Counted from the stretch's first letter, positions 29,951-39,422 are shown. The stretch is 64,000 nucleotides of DNA from Frateuria edaphi (GCF_021117405.1 NZ_CP088251.1:2294001-2358000); one strand, 5' to 3'. Numbers and translations are program-made. Notes: a model not told the origin generated them from the letters alone.

Positions 29951-29970
29951 GGGACTTTCGAACACCCGCC
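29951..29970. repeat. Right copy of the repeat flanking the M14 peptidase gene
   Basis: GGGACTTTCGAACACCCGCC pairs with 26988-27007 (17 of 20 identical, same direction). The 227-base gap it lies in holds no other recognisable signal apart from the start region of the PepSY gene. Confidence 0.45.
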
Positions 29971-30064
29971 TGCCTGAACAAATCCGCCGCGTCTCACAGC
30001 CTTTTCATCACCCATTGCCGTCTGCGCCTGAAGACTCGGGCGCACCATCCCACGGAAAACGGCC

Positions 30065-30484
30065 ATGAAAAAGCTCGCTTCGATGACCCTCGCGCTGGCC
30101 CTGGGCGCCTCCGGTGCAGTGATGGCGCAGCAGGCGATGACCGAGGCCCAGGTGCGCGAATCGTTGATCCACCAGGGCTACACCGACATCGACGACCTGA
30201 AGTTCGACGGCGGCATGTGGCGTGCCGATGCCGAGAGCGCCGACGGCAACGATGTGTCGCTGCGCATCGACCCCAAGAGCGGCAAGGTCTATCCGGACGA
30301 GAAGGTCTCGCGCCTGAGCGAGGACGACGTGCGCGCATCGCTCGCCACGCAGGGCTACACCAACGTGCATGACGTGGACTTCGACGATGGCGTGTGGCAC
30401 GCCAAGGCCGACGACAAGGCCGATCACCGCGTCAAGCTCATCATCGATCCGGCAAGCGGCCGCGTGGTCGACAGCGACGATTGA
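30065..30484 (+). CDS. Secreted protein with two PepSY-like repeats
   Basis: The 139-residue protein has a signal peptide (MKKLASMTLALALGASGAVM, cleaved near AQQ). Two tandem repeats follow. The first (MTEAQVRESLIHQGYTDIDD, then LKFDGGMWRADA) is matched by the second (LSEDDVRASLATQGYTNVHD, then VDFDDGVWHAKA). Each is followed by a charged beta element ending IDPKSGKVYPDE or IDPASGRVVDSD. This is the PepSY/BLA-like architecture found in periplasmic inhibitors or binding proteins. A possible role is protection against secreted proteases such as the M4 or M14 enzymes here, which is speculation. It is convergent with a tiny membrane-protein gene only 2 bases away. Confidence 0.75.
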   Translation: MKKLASMTLALALGASGAVMAQQAMTEAQVRESLIHQGYTDIDDLKFDGGMWRADAESADGNDVSLRIDPKSGKVYPDEKVSRLSEDDVRASLATQGYTNVHDVDFDDGVWHAKADDKADHRVKLIIDPASGRVVDSDD

Positions 30485-30486
30485 GC

Positions 30487-30636
30487 TCAGCGCATCGGCG
30501 CGCTCGCGGCCGGGCTGAGCCCCGGGTCCGCGGGCGCGGGCTGGAACTGCTGGCGCCAGCGCAGCGCACCCAGCACCAGCAGCACGAGCGTTGCCACCAG
30601 CAGAAGAATCAATCCGAGTCGACGTTTGCCCTTCAT
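30487..30636 (-). CDS. Single-pass membrane microprotein (49 residues)
   Basis: ATG at 30636 has GGGGGA 5 bases upstream and opens a 49-residue frame. Its basic start MKGKRRLG is followed by an almost uninterrupted hydrophobic helix (LILLLVATLVLLVLGALRW). The tail is Pro/Ala-rich (PAPADPGLSPAASAPMR). The charge pattern predicts the N-terminus inside and the tail in the periplasm. It is convergent with the PepSY gene, with stops almost touching. The family was not recognised; the strong ribosome site and clean topology argue that it is real. Confidence 0.6.
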   Translation of the reverse strand: MKGKRRLGLILLLVATLVLLVLGALRWRQQFQPAPADPGLSPAASAPMR

Positions 30637-30701
30637 GGCATTCCCCCAGAGTTCGACTGCTCCACGCTATCCGCGCCGTTGTCGTGGCCGCGTGCGCATG
30701 C

Positions 30702-31283
30702 CTACGCGCCGGCGGCCAGCGGCCAGCGGCCCAGCACGCGATATTCGGTGCGCCCCAGCAGGCTGTGGATGAGCACGAACTCCCGCACTGTCCATTCGAA
30801 CGGCTCGACCGGCTGCGGTGCGATGGTGAGGGCGTCATAGAGCAGCGTGACATGCGGCACGAACGCCGGCTCGCGCCGCGCCAGACCAGCGGCCGCAAGT
30901 CTCATCCCAAGACTCCCGTACAACCCGGCCAGGCCCGACGCCCGCTCGGCGCCGAGCAGCACGAACGGGTGCTTGCCGACGCGTCCGCGGAAACTGCCGA
31001 CGCGATCAAAACGCGCCTCGAACGATGGCAGCGCCACGCTGGCCGCGGCCGCGCACGCCCCATCCACCAGCTGCTGCGGCAGGCCGGCAAAGTCGCCCAG
31101 GTGATGCAGCGTCACGTGCAGGTGCCCGGTAGGCCGCGGTCGGCCGCGCAACCGGAGCTGTTCGCGCAACTGGCCCGCAAGCGAGGCGACCCGCTCGGCC
31201 ACGTCTGGCGGCGGCATGACGGCAAAGAACAGCCGATCGGTAGGATGCGGCTCGGCAAAGCCGCCGAAGGAGCTCTGATGCAT
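30702..31283 (-). CDS. thpR: RNA 2',3'-cyclic phosphodiesterase (2'-5' RNA ligase family)
   Basis: This 193-residue protein carries the two HxTx catalytic motifs of the 2H phosphoesterase family, HLHVTLHHLGDF near residue 52 and VPHVTLLYD near 144. Between them are RLFFAVMPPPDVAERV near the start and a typical RVGSFRGRVGKHPFVLLG strand pair. ThpR opens 2',3'-cyclic phosphates on RNA and can ligate tRNA halves in vitro. I took the ATG at 31283, as the longer frame runs back over the divergent cupin gene; its ribosome site is weak. Start confidence is lower than the function call. Confidence 0.87.
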   Translation of the reverse strand: MHQSSFGGFAEPHPTDRLFFAVMPPPDVAERVASLAGQLREQLRLRGRPRPTGHLHVTLHHLGDFAGLPQQLVDGACAAAASVALPSFEARFDRVGSFRGRVGKHPFVLLGAERASGLAGLYGSLGMRLAAAGLARREPAFVPHVTLLYDALTIAPQPVEPFEWTVREFVLIHSLLGRTEYRVLGRWPLAAGA

Positions 31284-31341
31284 GGTGTCGTCGGGAGGAA
31301 AAGCACCATTGTAGGAGCCGGTGCAGAATGGAGCGCCTTCC

Positions 31342-31806
31342 ATGACGAGCGTCCCCATGCCCAAGATCGATGTCCCGAAGGTACCCGAACGCCGCGGCTC
31401 GGGCTATCCGGCTCCCTACGCGGCGGCGGCGCGGGATCGCGTCAAGCAGGCGCTGGGCGATGCCGGTGGCCTGTCCGACTTCGGCGTCAACCTCACGCGG
31501 CTGCCGCCGGGCGGGTGGTCCAGCCAGCGCCACTGGCATGCGCGCGAGGACGAATTCGTCTACGTGCTGTCGGGCGAACTGGTGCTGGTAACCGACGCGG
31601 GCGAGCAGCCGTTGCGCGCGGGCGAATGCGCCGCCTTTCCGAAGAACGTGGCCGACGGCCACCATCTGATCAACCGCGGCAGCGAAGTGGCCGTCTATCT
31701 CGAGGTCGGCACGCGATCAGCCGACGACGCCTGCCACTATCCGGACATCGACCTGTACGTCGAAGGCGACCGGGGGTACGTCCACAAGGACGGTACGCCC
31801 TACTAG
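31342..31806 (+). CDS. Cupin-domain protein
   Basis: The 154-residue protein has one cupin barrel. Motif 1 reads SSQRHWHAREDEFVYVLSGE, giving HWH...E as metal ligands, and motif 2 begins near the FPKNVADGHHLINRG stretch with its His. N- and C-terminal extensions (SGYPAPYAAAARDRVKQALG; YVEGDRGYVHKDGTPY) are typical of a transcription-independent cupin family often found next to glutathione or sugar enzymes. No substrate can be assigned. ATG 31342 has GGAG 8 bases upstream; an in-frame GTG 21 bases earlier is less likely. It is divergent from thpR. Confidence 0.8.
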   Translation: MTSVPMPKIDVPKVPERRGSGYPAPYAAAARDRVKQALGDAGGLSDFGVNLTRLPPGGWSSQRHWHAREDEFVYVLSGELVLVTDAGEQPLRAGECAAFPKNVADGHHLINRGSEVAVYLEVGTRSADDACHYPDIDLYVEGDRGYVHKDGTPY

Positions 31807-31996
31807 CCCGCTGGCGCGCCTTGCGATTCGTGGAAACAATGCGGCGCATCGCGCTTCCTTGCCCTGGCTCCGCCATGGGCCACCGCAAGGGGGCGGGAGC
31901 CGGGGTGCCACCCGGCAAAGGACGCGCGATGCGCCAGCGGACGCGAGCTTGCCCACCCGCGCGTGAAGACGCCGGCGAGGAAGCGCGCAGCGTGCG

Positions 31997-32584
31997 TCAC
32001 TTGTCGCGCAACGCCTCGACCTGGATGCGCAACGCGACCTGCATGTCGAAGCCGTAGTCCTTGCCCGCATCCAGGCCGAACGCGCTGCGGTCGAAGCTGC
32101 CCAGCGCGTCGGCGCCGCAGTAGTCGCGCTTGAACAGCGGGTGCGGGATGCACTTGAAGTGGTCGATGCGCAACGCCATCGGCCGGGTCACTCCATGCAG
32201 CGTCAGGCTGCCTTCGACCCGCGTCGGCGCCCCATCGACGAAGCCCGCCAGATGGCCCTTGAACACCGCGCGCGGATGGTGCGCGGTGTCGAGGAAATCC
32301 TTGCCGCGCGCCCAGGTGTTGAGCGCCTCCTGGCCGAAATCGATGCTGTCCAGCGCGATGCTTACCTCGACGCTGCCGCTGCCGGCGGCCTTGTCCAGTT
32401 CCACCCAACCCTCGCTGTGGTTGAACTTGCCGCGCCAGGTGGAGATGCCCATGTGGTCGGCGTCGAAGCTCGGGTAGGTGTGGTCCTTGTCGAGCGTGTA
32501 GCGCACCGGCGCGGCGCTGGCGGCGCCGGCCAACAACAGCGCGGCGGGCAGCAGTCGGCGAGCAAGGCGGAATGGAATGCGCAT
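31997..32584 (-). CDS. YceI-family periplasmic protein
   Basis: The 195-residue protein has a signal peptide (MRIPFRLARRLLPAALLLAG-AASA) and one YceI lipocalin-like barrel: RYTLDKDHTYPSFDADHMGI, STWRGKFNHSEGWVELDKAA, SIDFGQEALNTWARGKDFLD, then GSLTLHGVTRPMALRIDHFK. The barrel binds isoprenoid-like lipids in known members and is often induced by base or stress. Two cysteines (CIPHPLFKRDYC) in the C-terminal part may form a disulfide. AAGGAG lies 6 bases before the ATG. About 190 bases downstream of its stop, up to the cupin gene, hold nothing I could identify. Confidence 0.9.
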   Translation of the reverse strand: MRIPFRLARRLLPAALLLAGAASAAPVRYTLDKDHTYPSFDADHMGISTWRGKFNHSEGWVELDKAAGSGSVEVSIALDSIDFGQEALNTWARGKDFLDTAHHPRAVFKGHLAGFVDGAPTRVEGSLTLHGVTRPMALRIDHFKCIPHPLFKRDYCGADALGSFDRSAFGLDAGKDYGFDMQVALRIQVEALRDK

Positions 32585-32784
32585 GGGGTCTCCTTCGATG
32601 GATGGCGCCCTCGGCGCCGGCATGGAGACCGACGCGCGACCCGGCCTGGAATCGACAAACGGGACCGCCCCAAAGGCAGCTGGGCAACCACGAAAATCGC
32701 CGCGGGAACTACCTACCGCGTCAGCTTTTTGCCGGGAAAGCTTGCTGCCATGATGCCTGCGCGGTCGACACCTCGGAGCCTTCC

Positions 32785-35664
32785 ATGGTCCAGAGCACGC
32801 GGCACTCCTCCACGTGGCCGGTGGGCCAAGGCGAGATGGCCGAGTGCATCCGTCGGCACGACTGGGCCACCACCGCGCTGGGGCCGATTGCCGGCTGGCC
32901 GCCGCATCTGCGCACCGCGGTCGACATCTGCCTGGCCTCGCCATTGCCCATTGCGATCCTCTGGGGCGAACAGCGTCTGCAGATCTACAACGATGCCTAC
33001 TGCGCCATCGCGCGGCATCGGCATCCTTCGATCCTGGGCCGGCCGGTGCTGGAGAACTGGACCGAGGCGCGCGAACTGATCGGCCCCATGCTGGACCGGG
33101 TGTTCGCCCATGGCGAGCCGAGCGAGGCGGAGAACTGGCCGGTCCTGCTGAAAAACGAGTCCGGGGCCGCGACCGAGCGGTTCTTCACCTTCACCTTCTC
33201 GGCCATCCGCGACCGCTACGGCCGGGTGACCGGCGCCTTCCACACCGCCGTGGAAAACACCTCGCGGCTGAGTGCCGAAGACCGCCTGCGCGACGTGATG
33301 GGCGAAGCCGGCCTGAGCGCGGGCTTTCGTGCGCTGTTCCAGGCAGCGCCAGCGCCATTGCTGATGCTCGCCCCGCCGGACTTCCGCGTGGTCGCCGCCA
33401 ACGATGCCATGCTGCGCGCCAGCGGCCAGTCGAGCGAGAACCTGCTGGGCCGTCCGGGTTTCGACCTGCTCGCATCCTGGCCCAATCACGCCGAGGTCGA
33501 GGAACAGCTGCGCCTTTCGCTGGGACGGGTGCTCCTTCACCGCGTTCCGGACACCCTGCCGATGGTGGTCCAGCGAAGGCGCTCGGGCCAGCGCAGCCCG
33601 CGCTTCTGGACCATCATGAACACCCCGGTGATGGACACGCACGGCCAGGTCGCGCTGGTGCTCCACCGCTGCGAGGACGTGACCGAACTTGTGCGCCTGC
33701 GCAGTGCCAGCGAAGCACAGGCGCAACTGGACCGCGACCAGCAGGCTTTGATGGCGCGCCTGCGCGACGCCGGCGTGGCCGGGCACGAAGGGACCGCGCC
33801 GGGACCGTCGCGCCTGTTCACCGCGATGCTCGACTCGATTCCCGACTACATCTACGCGTTCGATCGCGAACACCGCTTCGCCTACGCCAATCGCGCCATG
33901 CACCAGTTGTTCGGGGCCGCCGACAACCCCGTCGGCAAGACGTTCCAGGAACTCGGTTACCCGCCCGCGCTCGCGGAACGGCTGGACGGCCACCTGCGGC
34001 ATATCTTCGAGACCGGCGAAACGGTCGAGGACGAGGTCTTCTTCACCGGCCCGACCGGACCGCGGGCCTACTTCCAGTTCGTGTGGGGGCCGGTACGCGC
34101 CGACAGCGGCCGCATCGAGCAGGTAGTGGGCGTCTCGCGCGATACCAGCGAGCGCCGTCGCATGGAGGAGCGCCTGCGCCTGGGCGAGGCACGGCAGTCG
34201 TTCCTGCTGCAGTTGGGCGATCGCATCCGCGGGCTCACCGACGCCGCGCAGATCACCAGCACCGTCGGCGAAATGGTCGGTCGCCACCTGGACGTGGGCC
34301 GTTGCGGCTACGGCGAGGTGACCGATTGCGGGCAGTTCTTCATGGTCGAGCGCGACTGGACCGACGGCCGGATGCCGAGCCTGGCCGGACGCGTGCGGCT
34401 GATGGATTTCGGTGCCGCGGTGGTGGAGCAGTACCGCGCCGGCCAGACCGTCGTGCTCGACGACACGCTGGAAGACGCCCGCACGCGTGGTGCCGAACAA
34501 AAATATGCAGAGACGGGCCGCGTGCGTGCCGGCGTGGGCGTGCCGCTGTTCAAGGGGGGCCGCTTCGTGGCTGCGTTCTACGTGCACCAGAGCCGCCCGC
34601 GCCACTGGCGCGACGAAGAGGTCGCGTTGCTGGGCGAAGTGGCCGAACGCATCTGGGCGGCGGTGGCAAGGGCCCGCGCCGAGCGCGCGCTGCGCGAAAG
34701 CGAGCGGCGCTATCGCACCCTGTTCGACGCGCTCGACGAGGGGTTCTGCCTGCTCGAAAGGGTCGACACCGCGCCGGACCAGCCGTCCGACTATCGCTAC
34801 CTGGTCACCAACCCCGCGTTCGTGACGCACACCGGCATCGGCGGGGTGGTCGGCAGGACGATGCGCGAGGTGTTCCCGGATGCTTCGGCATTCTGGTACG
34901 ACACCTTCGACAGCGTCATCGGCAGCGGCGATGCCTTCCGCTTCGAGCACGGCATGGTCAGCCGCGGGCGGGTGTTCGACGTCTATGCCTGTCGCCTGGA
35001 CGACGGCACGCATCGGCGCGTCGCGGTGCTCTTCCACGACATCACCGAACGCAAACGCCATGAGCAGCACCAGCGGCTGTTGCTGCACGAGCTCAACCAC
35101 CGGGTCAAGAACACGCTGGTGACGGTGCAGTCCATGGCGATGCAGAGCTACCGACCCGGCGTCGATCCGGAACTGGCGCGGCTCCAGTTCGAGGGACGCC
35201 TGATGGCGCTGTCGCGCGCGCACGACATCCTCACCCGCGAAAGCTGGGGGCGCGCGCCGCTGGCGGAGATCGTGCGCGAGGCGATCGCGCCCTACCGCGA
35301 CCAGCACCACGACCGCCTGCGGGCGACCGGGCCGCCGGTCTGGCTTCCTCCGCGCCACGCGTTGGCCTTTGCCATGGTGCTGCACGAACTTGGCACCAAC
35401 GCGGTCAAGTACGGGGCGCTTTCCAACCAGGAAGGCCGGATCGACATCGACTGGCAGGCCAACGGAACGTTGCGCCTCACATGGACCGAATCCGGCGGCC
35501 CACCGGTCGAACCGCCGACGGGACGCGGCTTTGGCTCGCGACTGATCGAGCGCGGCCTGCGGCACGAAATCGGCGGACGCGTGGCGCTGGGTTTCGCACC
35601 CGAGGGCGTCATCTGCACCATCGAGGTGCCGCTGGACGGCCTGGAACCGCTGGATCGCTTCTGA
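32785..35664 (+). CDS. HWE-type sensor histidine kinase with PAS and GAF domains
   Basis: The 959-residue, apparently soluble protein has an N-terminal PAS-like domain (DWATTALGPIAGWPPHLRTA). Further PAS domains lie at about 185-310 and 345-460 (DSIPDYIYAFDREHRFAYAN). A GAF domain spans about 470-630 (ERDWTDGRMPSLAGRVRLMD), and another PAS about 640-755. The HWE kinase core has its phospho-acceptor His near 768 in LHELNHRVKNTLVTVQSMAM, with the family marks HELGTNAVKYGALS and WTESGG (the WxE box). It lacks a receiver, so a separate response regulator must exist. ATG 32785 has GGAG 6 bases upstream. The next gene, a GGDEF-EAL protein, begins 76 bases later in the same direction, suggesting a link to c-di-GMP. 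Confidence 0.88.
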   Translation: MVQSTRHSSTWPVGQGEMAECIRRHDWATTALGPIAGWPPHLRTAVDICLASPLPIAILWGEQRLQIYNDAYCAIARHRHPSILGRPVLENWTEARELIGPMLDRVFAHGEPSEAENWPVLLKNESGAATERFFTFTFSAIRDRYGRVTGAFHTAVENTSRLSAEDRLRDVMGEAGLSAGFRALFQAAPAPLLMLAPPDFRVVAANDAMLRASGQSSENLLGRPGFDLLASWPNHAEVEEQLRLSLGRVLLHRVPDTLPMVVQRRRSGQRSPRFWTIMNTPVMDTHGQVALVLHRCEDVTELVRLRSASEAQAQLDRDQQALMARLRDAGVAGHEGTAPGPSRLFTAMLDSIPDYIYAFDREHRFAYANRAMHQLFGAADNPVGKTFQELGYPPALAERLDGHLRHIFETGETVEDEVFFTGPTGPRAYFQFVWGPVRADSGRIEQVVGVSRDTSERRRMEERLRLGEARQSFLLQLGDRIRGLTDAAQITSTVGEMVGRHLDVGRCGYGEVTDCGQFFMVERDWTDGRMPSLAGRVRLMDFGAAVVEQYRAGQTVVLDDTLEDARTRGAEQKYAETGRVRAGVGVPLFKGGRFVAAFYVHQSRPRHWRDEEVALLGEVAERIWAAVARARAERALRESERRYRTLFDALDEGFCLLERVDTAPDQPSDYRYLVTNPAFVTHTGIGGVVGRTMREVFPDASAFWYDTFDSVIGSGDAFRFEHGMVSRGRVFDVYACRLDDGTHRRVAVLFHDITERKRHEQHQRLLLHELNHRVKNTLVTVQSMAMQSYRPGVDPELARLQFEGRLMALSRAHDILTRESWGRAPLAEIVREAIAPYRDQHHDRLRATGPPVWLPPRHALAFAMVLHELGTNAVKYGALSNQEGRIDIDWQANGTLRLTWTESGGPPVEPPTGRGFGSRLIERGLRHEIGGRVALGFAPEGVICTIEVPLDGLEPLDRF

Positions 35665-35740
35665 CCCGCCGGCCGCGCCTGCTGTGCGCGTGGACACAGT
35701 TCGGTTATCGTGCGCGGGCAGCCCTTAGGCGCAGGGGAGC

Positions 35741-37954
35741 ATGGTGGTTGACGCAAGCCCGATCACGTTCGGCTACTACACCGCCGCGCTGGTAGCGACC
35801 GCCGGCATCGCGCTCGCCTCGGGCACGCAGTTCGCCGTCGTCGGACTTTGGCGCCGGCGCGAGGCGATGTATCTCTCCTACGCGTCGCTGTGCCTGTGCA
35901 TCGCGACCCTCGCCTTCGCCAATGCCCTGCTGCACACTGCGACCAGCCTGGCCATGGCCACCGGCGCGTTGCGTACCATGATCGGCTCGGCGGCGATTTC
36001 CTTCCTGCCTTTCGTGATCTTCATCCGCGCCTACACCGGCGGACCGCCGCAGCCACGGCTGCAAGTGGCGGTGGGCGTGATGGCCAGCCTCTTCGTCTGG
36101 CTCAACCTGGCCCAGCCCGGCACTCTTTTCTTCACCCGGCTGGCGCCCGGCACGGGCATCGCCCTGCCCTGGGGCGAACGGCTGTACGACGTGGCCGGCA
36201 CCGCCTCGCCGTGGGGTCTGCTGTTCCACGCGCTGACCTATGTCGCCTTCCTCTGGGCGCTGGCGCGCGCGGTGAAACAGATGCGCGGAGGCGAGGGCCT
36301 GCGCGGCGCGCTGCTGGCGATCTGCCTGCTGGCGCAATTCGCCGCGCTGCTCTGGGGCGACGTCGTGGTGGACGCGCTCGACCATCACTATCCCTACCTG
36401 GACGCCTTCTCGTTCCTGCCCTTCGTGTTGCTGATGGGCCTGTCGCTGGCCGCCCAATTGCACCAGCGCACGGTGCAGCTGGAACAGACCACGCGCCGGC
36501 TGGAAGCGGAAGCGCACACCCGTCGCGAGGCCGAGTTCAACCTGCGCCACGTTGCCTACCACGACAGCCTCACCGGGCTGCCCAACCGCCTGCGCGCGCT
36601 CGACCACCTGGCCGAGCTGCATGCCGACACGCTGGCGCGGGGCCAGCACGGCGCCGTGCTGCTGATCGACCTGGACAACTTCAAGACCATCAACGACGCG
36701 CTCGGACATCCGATCGGCGACCGCATGCTGGAGGCCATCGCCGACCGTCTGCTCGCCGCCGCGCCACCGGACGCGATGCTCGCGCGACTGGGCGGCGACG
36801 AGTTCGTGCTGGTGCTGGGCCCGTTGGCGGGCGCGCCCGCGGCGGTGCAGGCGCAGGCCGAGCAGGCGGCCGAACGCATGGTCGCGCGCCTGGCCGAGCC
36901 GGTGACGGTGGACAGCCGCATCCTGGCGGTCGGGGCCAGCGTGGGCGTGGCCTTGTTCCCCGCCGGCGAAGAGGGCGTGGCCGACCTGTTGCGCCGCGCC
37001 GACATCGCGCTCTATCGCGCCAAGGCCGCCGGGCGCAATACGGTGCGCCTGTTCCTGGAGCCGATGCAGCAGGAGGCGGACACCCGGCTGACGCTGGAAC
37101 GCGGCCTGCGTACCGCGCTCGAACAGGACCGCATGCCCACGCAATTCGCCCTGCACTTCCAGCCGCAGGTCAACCGCCGTGGCGAACTGCTGGGCGCCGA
37201 GGCGTTGCTGCGCTGGCAGCATCCGCAACTGGGCGAGCTTTCGCCGTCGGTGTTCATTCCGCTGGCCGAGGAAACCGGGCTGATCCACGCGCTCGGCACC
37301 TGGGTGATCGGCCAGGCCTGCGCGCATATCCGCGCCTGGGACCGCGACGGCGTGGCCTTCGGTGGCCGCCTGGCGGTGAACGTGAGCGCCTGGCAGCTCA
37401 ACCATCCGCATTTCGCCGCGCAGCTGGAGGCACAGGTACGCGCGGCCGGCATCGAGCCATCGCGGCTGACCCTGGAACTGACCGAGAGCGCGCTGCTGCA
37501 GGACTTCGACAGCGCGCTGGACACCCTCAACCAATTGTCCGAAACCGGCTTCCGGCTCGCGCTGGACGACTTCGGCACCGGGTATTCCTCGCTGAGTTAC
37601 CTGCAGCGCCTTCCGCTGGACGTGCTCAAGGTGGACCGGGCCTTCGTCAGCGGACTGAGCCCGAACGCGGCCAACCCGCTGGCCAGCTTCATCATCGACG
37701 TGGCGCACCGCCTGGGCATCGCCGCCGTGGCCGAGGGCGTGGAAACCGTGCCGCAGCGCCTCGCCCTGGAACGGATCGGCTGCGATGGCCTGCAGGGTTT
37801 CCTGATCTGCCGGCCGGTGGACGAACCCGGCTTCCGCCGCTGGCTCGCCGAGCACCAGCAGGCGCGCACGCTGCCGCAGGCGCAACGCAACGTGCCCGAT
37901 GCGCCGGAAGCGCGCGACCTGGCTTCGCGCGACAGGAATTCGTCGGGAGAGTAG
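35741..37954 (+). CDS. Membrane GGDEF-EAL c-di-GMP enzyme
   Basis: The 737-residue protein has about seven or eight membrane helices in residues 1-245. A short coiled linker (LEQTTRRLEAEAHTRREAEF) leads to a GGDEF domain with intact RLGGDEFVLV near 351, but without an RxxD inhibitory site before it. The EAL domain starts near 486 (EALLRWQHP) and keeps the residues expected for activity: AVNVSAWQL, LELTESALL, DDFGTGYSSLSYLQ, VDRAFV and AEGVET. Both synthesis and breakdown are possible; the complete EAL set suggests it can act as a phosphodiesterase. The N-terminal membrane part is a sensor of unknown ligand. It follows the HWE kinase gene in the same direction and converges with the next GGDEF gene. 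Confidence 0.92.
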   Translation: MVVDASPITFGYYTAALVATAGIALASGTQFAVVGLWRRREAMYLSYASLCLCIATLAFANALLHTATSLAMATGALRTMIGSAAISFLPFVIFIRAYTGGPPQPRLQVAVGVMASLFVWLNLAQPGTLFFTRLAPGTGIALPWGERLYDVAGTASPWGLLFHALTYVAFLWALARAVKQMRGGEGLRGALLAICLLAQFAALLWGDVVVDALDHHYPYLDAFSFLPFVLLMGLSLAAQLHQRTVQLEQTTRRLEAEAHTRREAEFNLRHVAYHDSLTGLPNRLRALDHLAELHADTLARGQHGAVLLIDLDNFKTINDALGHPIGDRMLEAIADRLLAAAPPDAMLARLGGDEFVLVLGPLAGAPAAVQAQAEQAAERMVARLAEPVTVDSRILAVGASVGVALFPAGEEGVADLLRRADIALYRAKAAGRNTVRLFLEPMQQEADTRLTLERGLRTALEQDRMPTQFALHFQPQVNRRGELLGAEALLRWQHPQLGELSPSVFIPLAEETGLIHALGTWVIGQACAHIRAWDRDGVAFGGRLAVNVSAWQLNHPHFAAQLEAQVRAAGIEPSRLTLELTESALLQDFDSALDTLNQLSETGFRLALDDFGTGYSSLSYLQRLPLDVLKVDRAFVSGLSPNAANPLASFIIDVAHRLGIAAVAEGVETVPQRLALERIGCDGLQGFLICRPVDEPGFRRWLAEHQQARTLPQAQRNVPDAPEARDLASRDRNSSGE

Positions 37955-37998
37955 GCGGTTGCCGGGGGCGCGGGCCACAGGGGCCCGGACATCCGTGG

Positions 37999-39267
37999 TT
38001 ACGCCGGCTCCGGATCCACGTCCCCCTGTCCGCCGCGCTCGGCCAGCTTGCTGGCGTACATCGCGCGATCGGCCGCGGCATACAGGCGCGTTTCGTCCTG
38101 GCCGTCGTCGGGGTACAGCGCCAGCCCGATGCTCGCGCCGATCGACAGCTGCTGGCCCTGGAACTCGGTGCTCGCATCGAAGGCGCGCGCCAGGCGTTCG
38201 GCACGCACCTGCGCGGCGGCACGATCGGCCACCTCGGGCAGGATCGCGGCGAACTCGTCGCCGCCCAGCCGGGCGAGCGTATCGCCCGCGCGGATGCCCT
38301 GCTGCAGGCGCTGCGCCACGAAGTGCAGCAGCGCGTCGCCCGCCGCGTGGCCGAGCGTGTCGTTGATGCGCTTGAAGTCGTTGAGGTCGATGACCAGCAT
38401 CGCGGTGCGCCCGCCGCTCTCGCGCGCACGCCGCAGCGCCTGCTCCAGCCGGTTCGCGAAGACGCGCCGGTTCGGCAGGCCGGTCAGCGCGTCGTGCTGG
38501 GATGCATGCTCGGCATGGCCGATCTGCTCCTCCAGCAGCGTGAAGATCATGCCGGTAGCAACCAGGAACTTGGGCAGGTTCCATGCCTCGTTCTCGATGC
38601 CCCAGCCGGCCAGCCACGGAGCGAGCGCGGCGGCCACCGGAAATACCGCAGCCCAGGCGACGAAGCTCACCGTGGTGAACACCACACCCACCGACGGTCC
38701 GACCGCGCCACGGTAGAAGCAGAACGCCACCGCCAGGTAGTGCCAGAACAGCATCCAGTCGAGCGCCCGGTCGATCGCGCCGTGCCAGGCGAACATGCCC
38801 TGCAGCGCATAGATTCCGACCACCACCGGCACGCACCAGGACGGCTTGCGCCGATCGCGCCGGAACACCCAGGCGGTCGAGGCCAGGCCCAATACAGTGC
38901 ACAGGAGATAAGGGAAGCGCACTTCCGATCCGTAGGCAGCCAGCACGAAGAACGCCACGTCGGGCGTCGCCGCCAGCAACGTGACGCCCAGGTCCCGCCA
39001 CCACGCCAGGCGGGCGTCGGAACCGGCCCAGACGAAGGCGACGCTGGCCAGCAGCAGCATCGACAGCGAGACGGCCAGCGCGGCGTCCGCCGCGGGTCCC
39101 GGCGCGAGATTGCGTTCGACGAACTGGGCCACGATGTGCACCAGGATCATCGCCCAGCCGACCAGCCAGAGGCGCGGGCGCGTCTGCCGTGTCCGCCTGA
39201 GCAGTCCGGCGAAAACCAGCACCAGGCCGCCAATGGCGAGGAAGTCGGGGACGACAGACAGGTTCAA
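37999..39267 (-). CDS. Membrane diguanylate cyclase
   Basis: The 422-residue protein has about eight membrane helices in residues 1-240 and a C-terminal GGDEF domain (DALTGLPNRRVFANRLEQAL). The active site RLGGDEFAAIL is near residue 333, preceded five residues earlier by the RAGD inhibitory I-site. It should make c-di-GMP and be product-inhibited. The sensor part has no recognisable ligand-binding motif. It is convergent with the GGDEF-EAL gene (44 bases between stops) and divergent from the TPR-GGDEF gene. Confidence 0.92.
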   Translation of the reverse strand: MNLSVVPDFLAIGGLVLVFAGLLRRTRQTRPRLWLVGWAMILVHIVAQFVERNLAPGPAADAALAVSLSMLLLASVAFVWAGSDARLAWWRDLGVTLLAATPDVAFFVLAAYGSEVRFPYLLCTVLGLASTAWVFRRDRRKPSWCVPVVVGIYALQGMFAWHGAIDRALDWMLFWHYLAVAFCFYRGAVGPSVGVVFTTVSFVAWAAVFPVAAALAPWLAGWGIENEAWNLPKFLVATGMIFTLLEEQIGHAEHASQHDALTGLPNRRVFANRLEQALRRARESGGRTAMLVIDLNDFKRINDTLGHAAGDALLHFVAQRLQQGIRAGDTLARLGGDEFAAILPEVADRAAAQVRAERLARAFDASTEFQGQQLSIGASIGLALYPDDGQDETRLYAAADRAMYASKLAERGGQGDVDPEPA

Positions 39268-39422
39268 GCGTGTTTCTCCGCGCCGTGGGCAGGCGCGTTC
39301 GGCAAAAAGACTCCTGATCGCTTATCGGCCATGCGTGCGCAAGCTTGAATCGGCCCGCGGCAGGGCGCAACTGCACGCACGAGCCTGCTCAAGCGCCCGT
39401 CGGGCCCGGCCGATACAGGGCG

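Noticed and set aside
32713-35697. A 994-residue minus-strand frame opposite the HWE kinase
   Set aside because: The sequence is low-complexity antisense of an obvious PAS/GAF/HWE kinase.
35705-39376. A 1223-residue minus-strand frame spanning two c-di-GMP genes
   Set aside because: It crosses two genes with intact GGDEF and EAL motifs in other frames and has no recognisable domains of its own.
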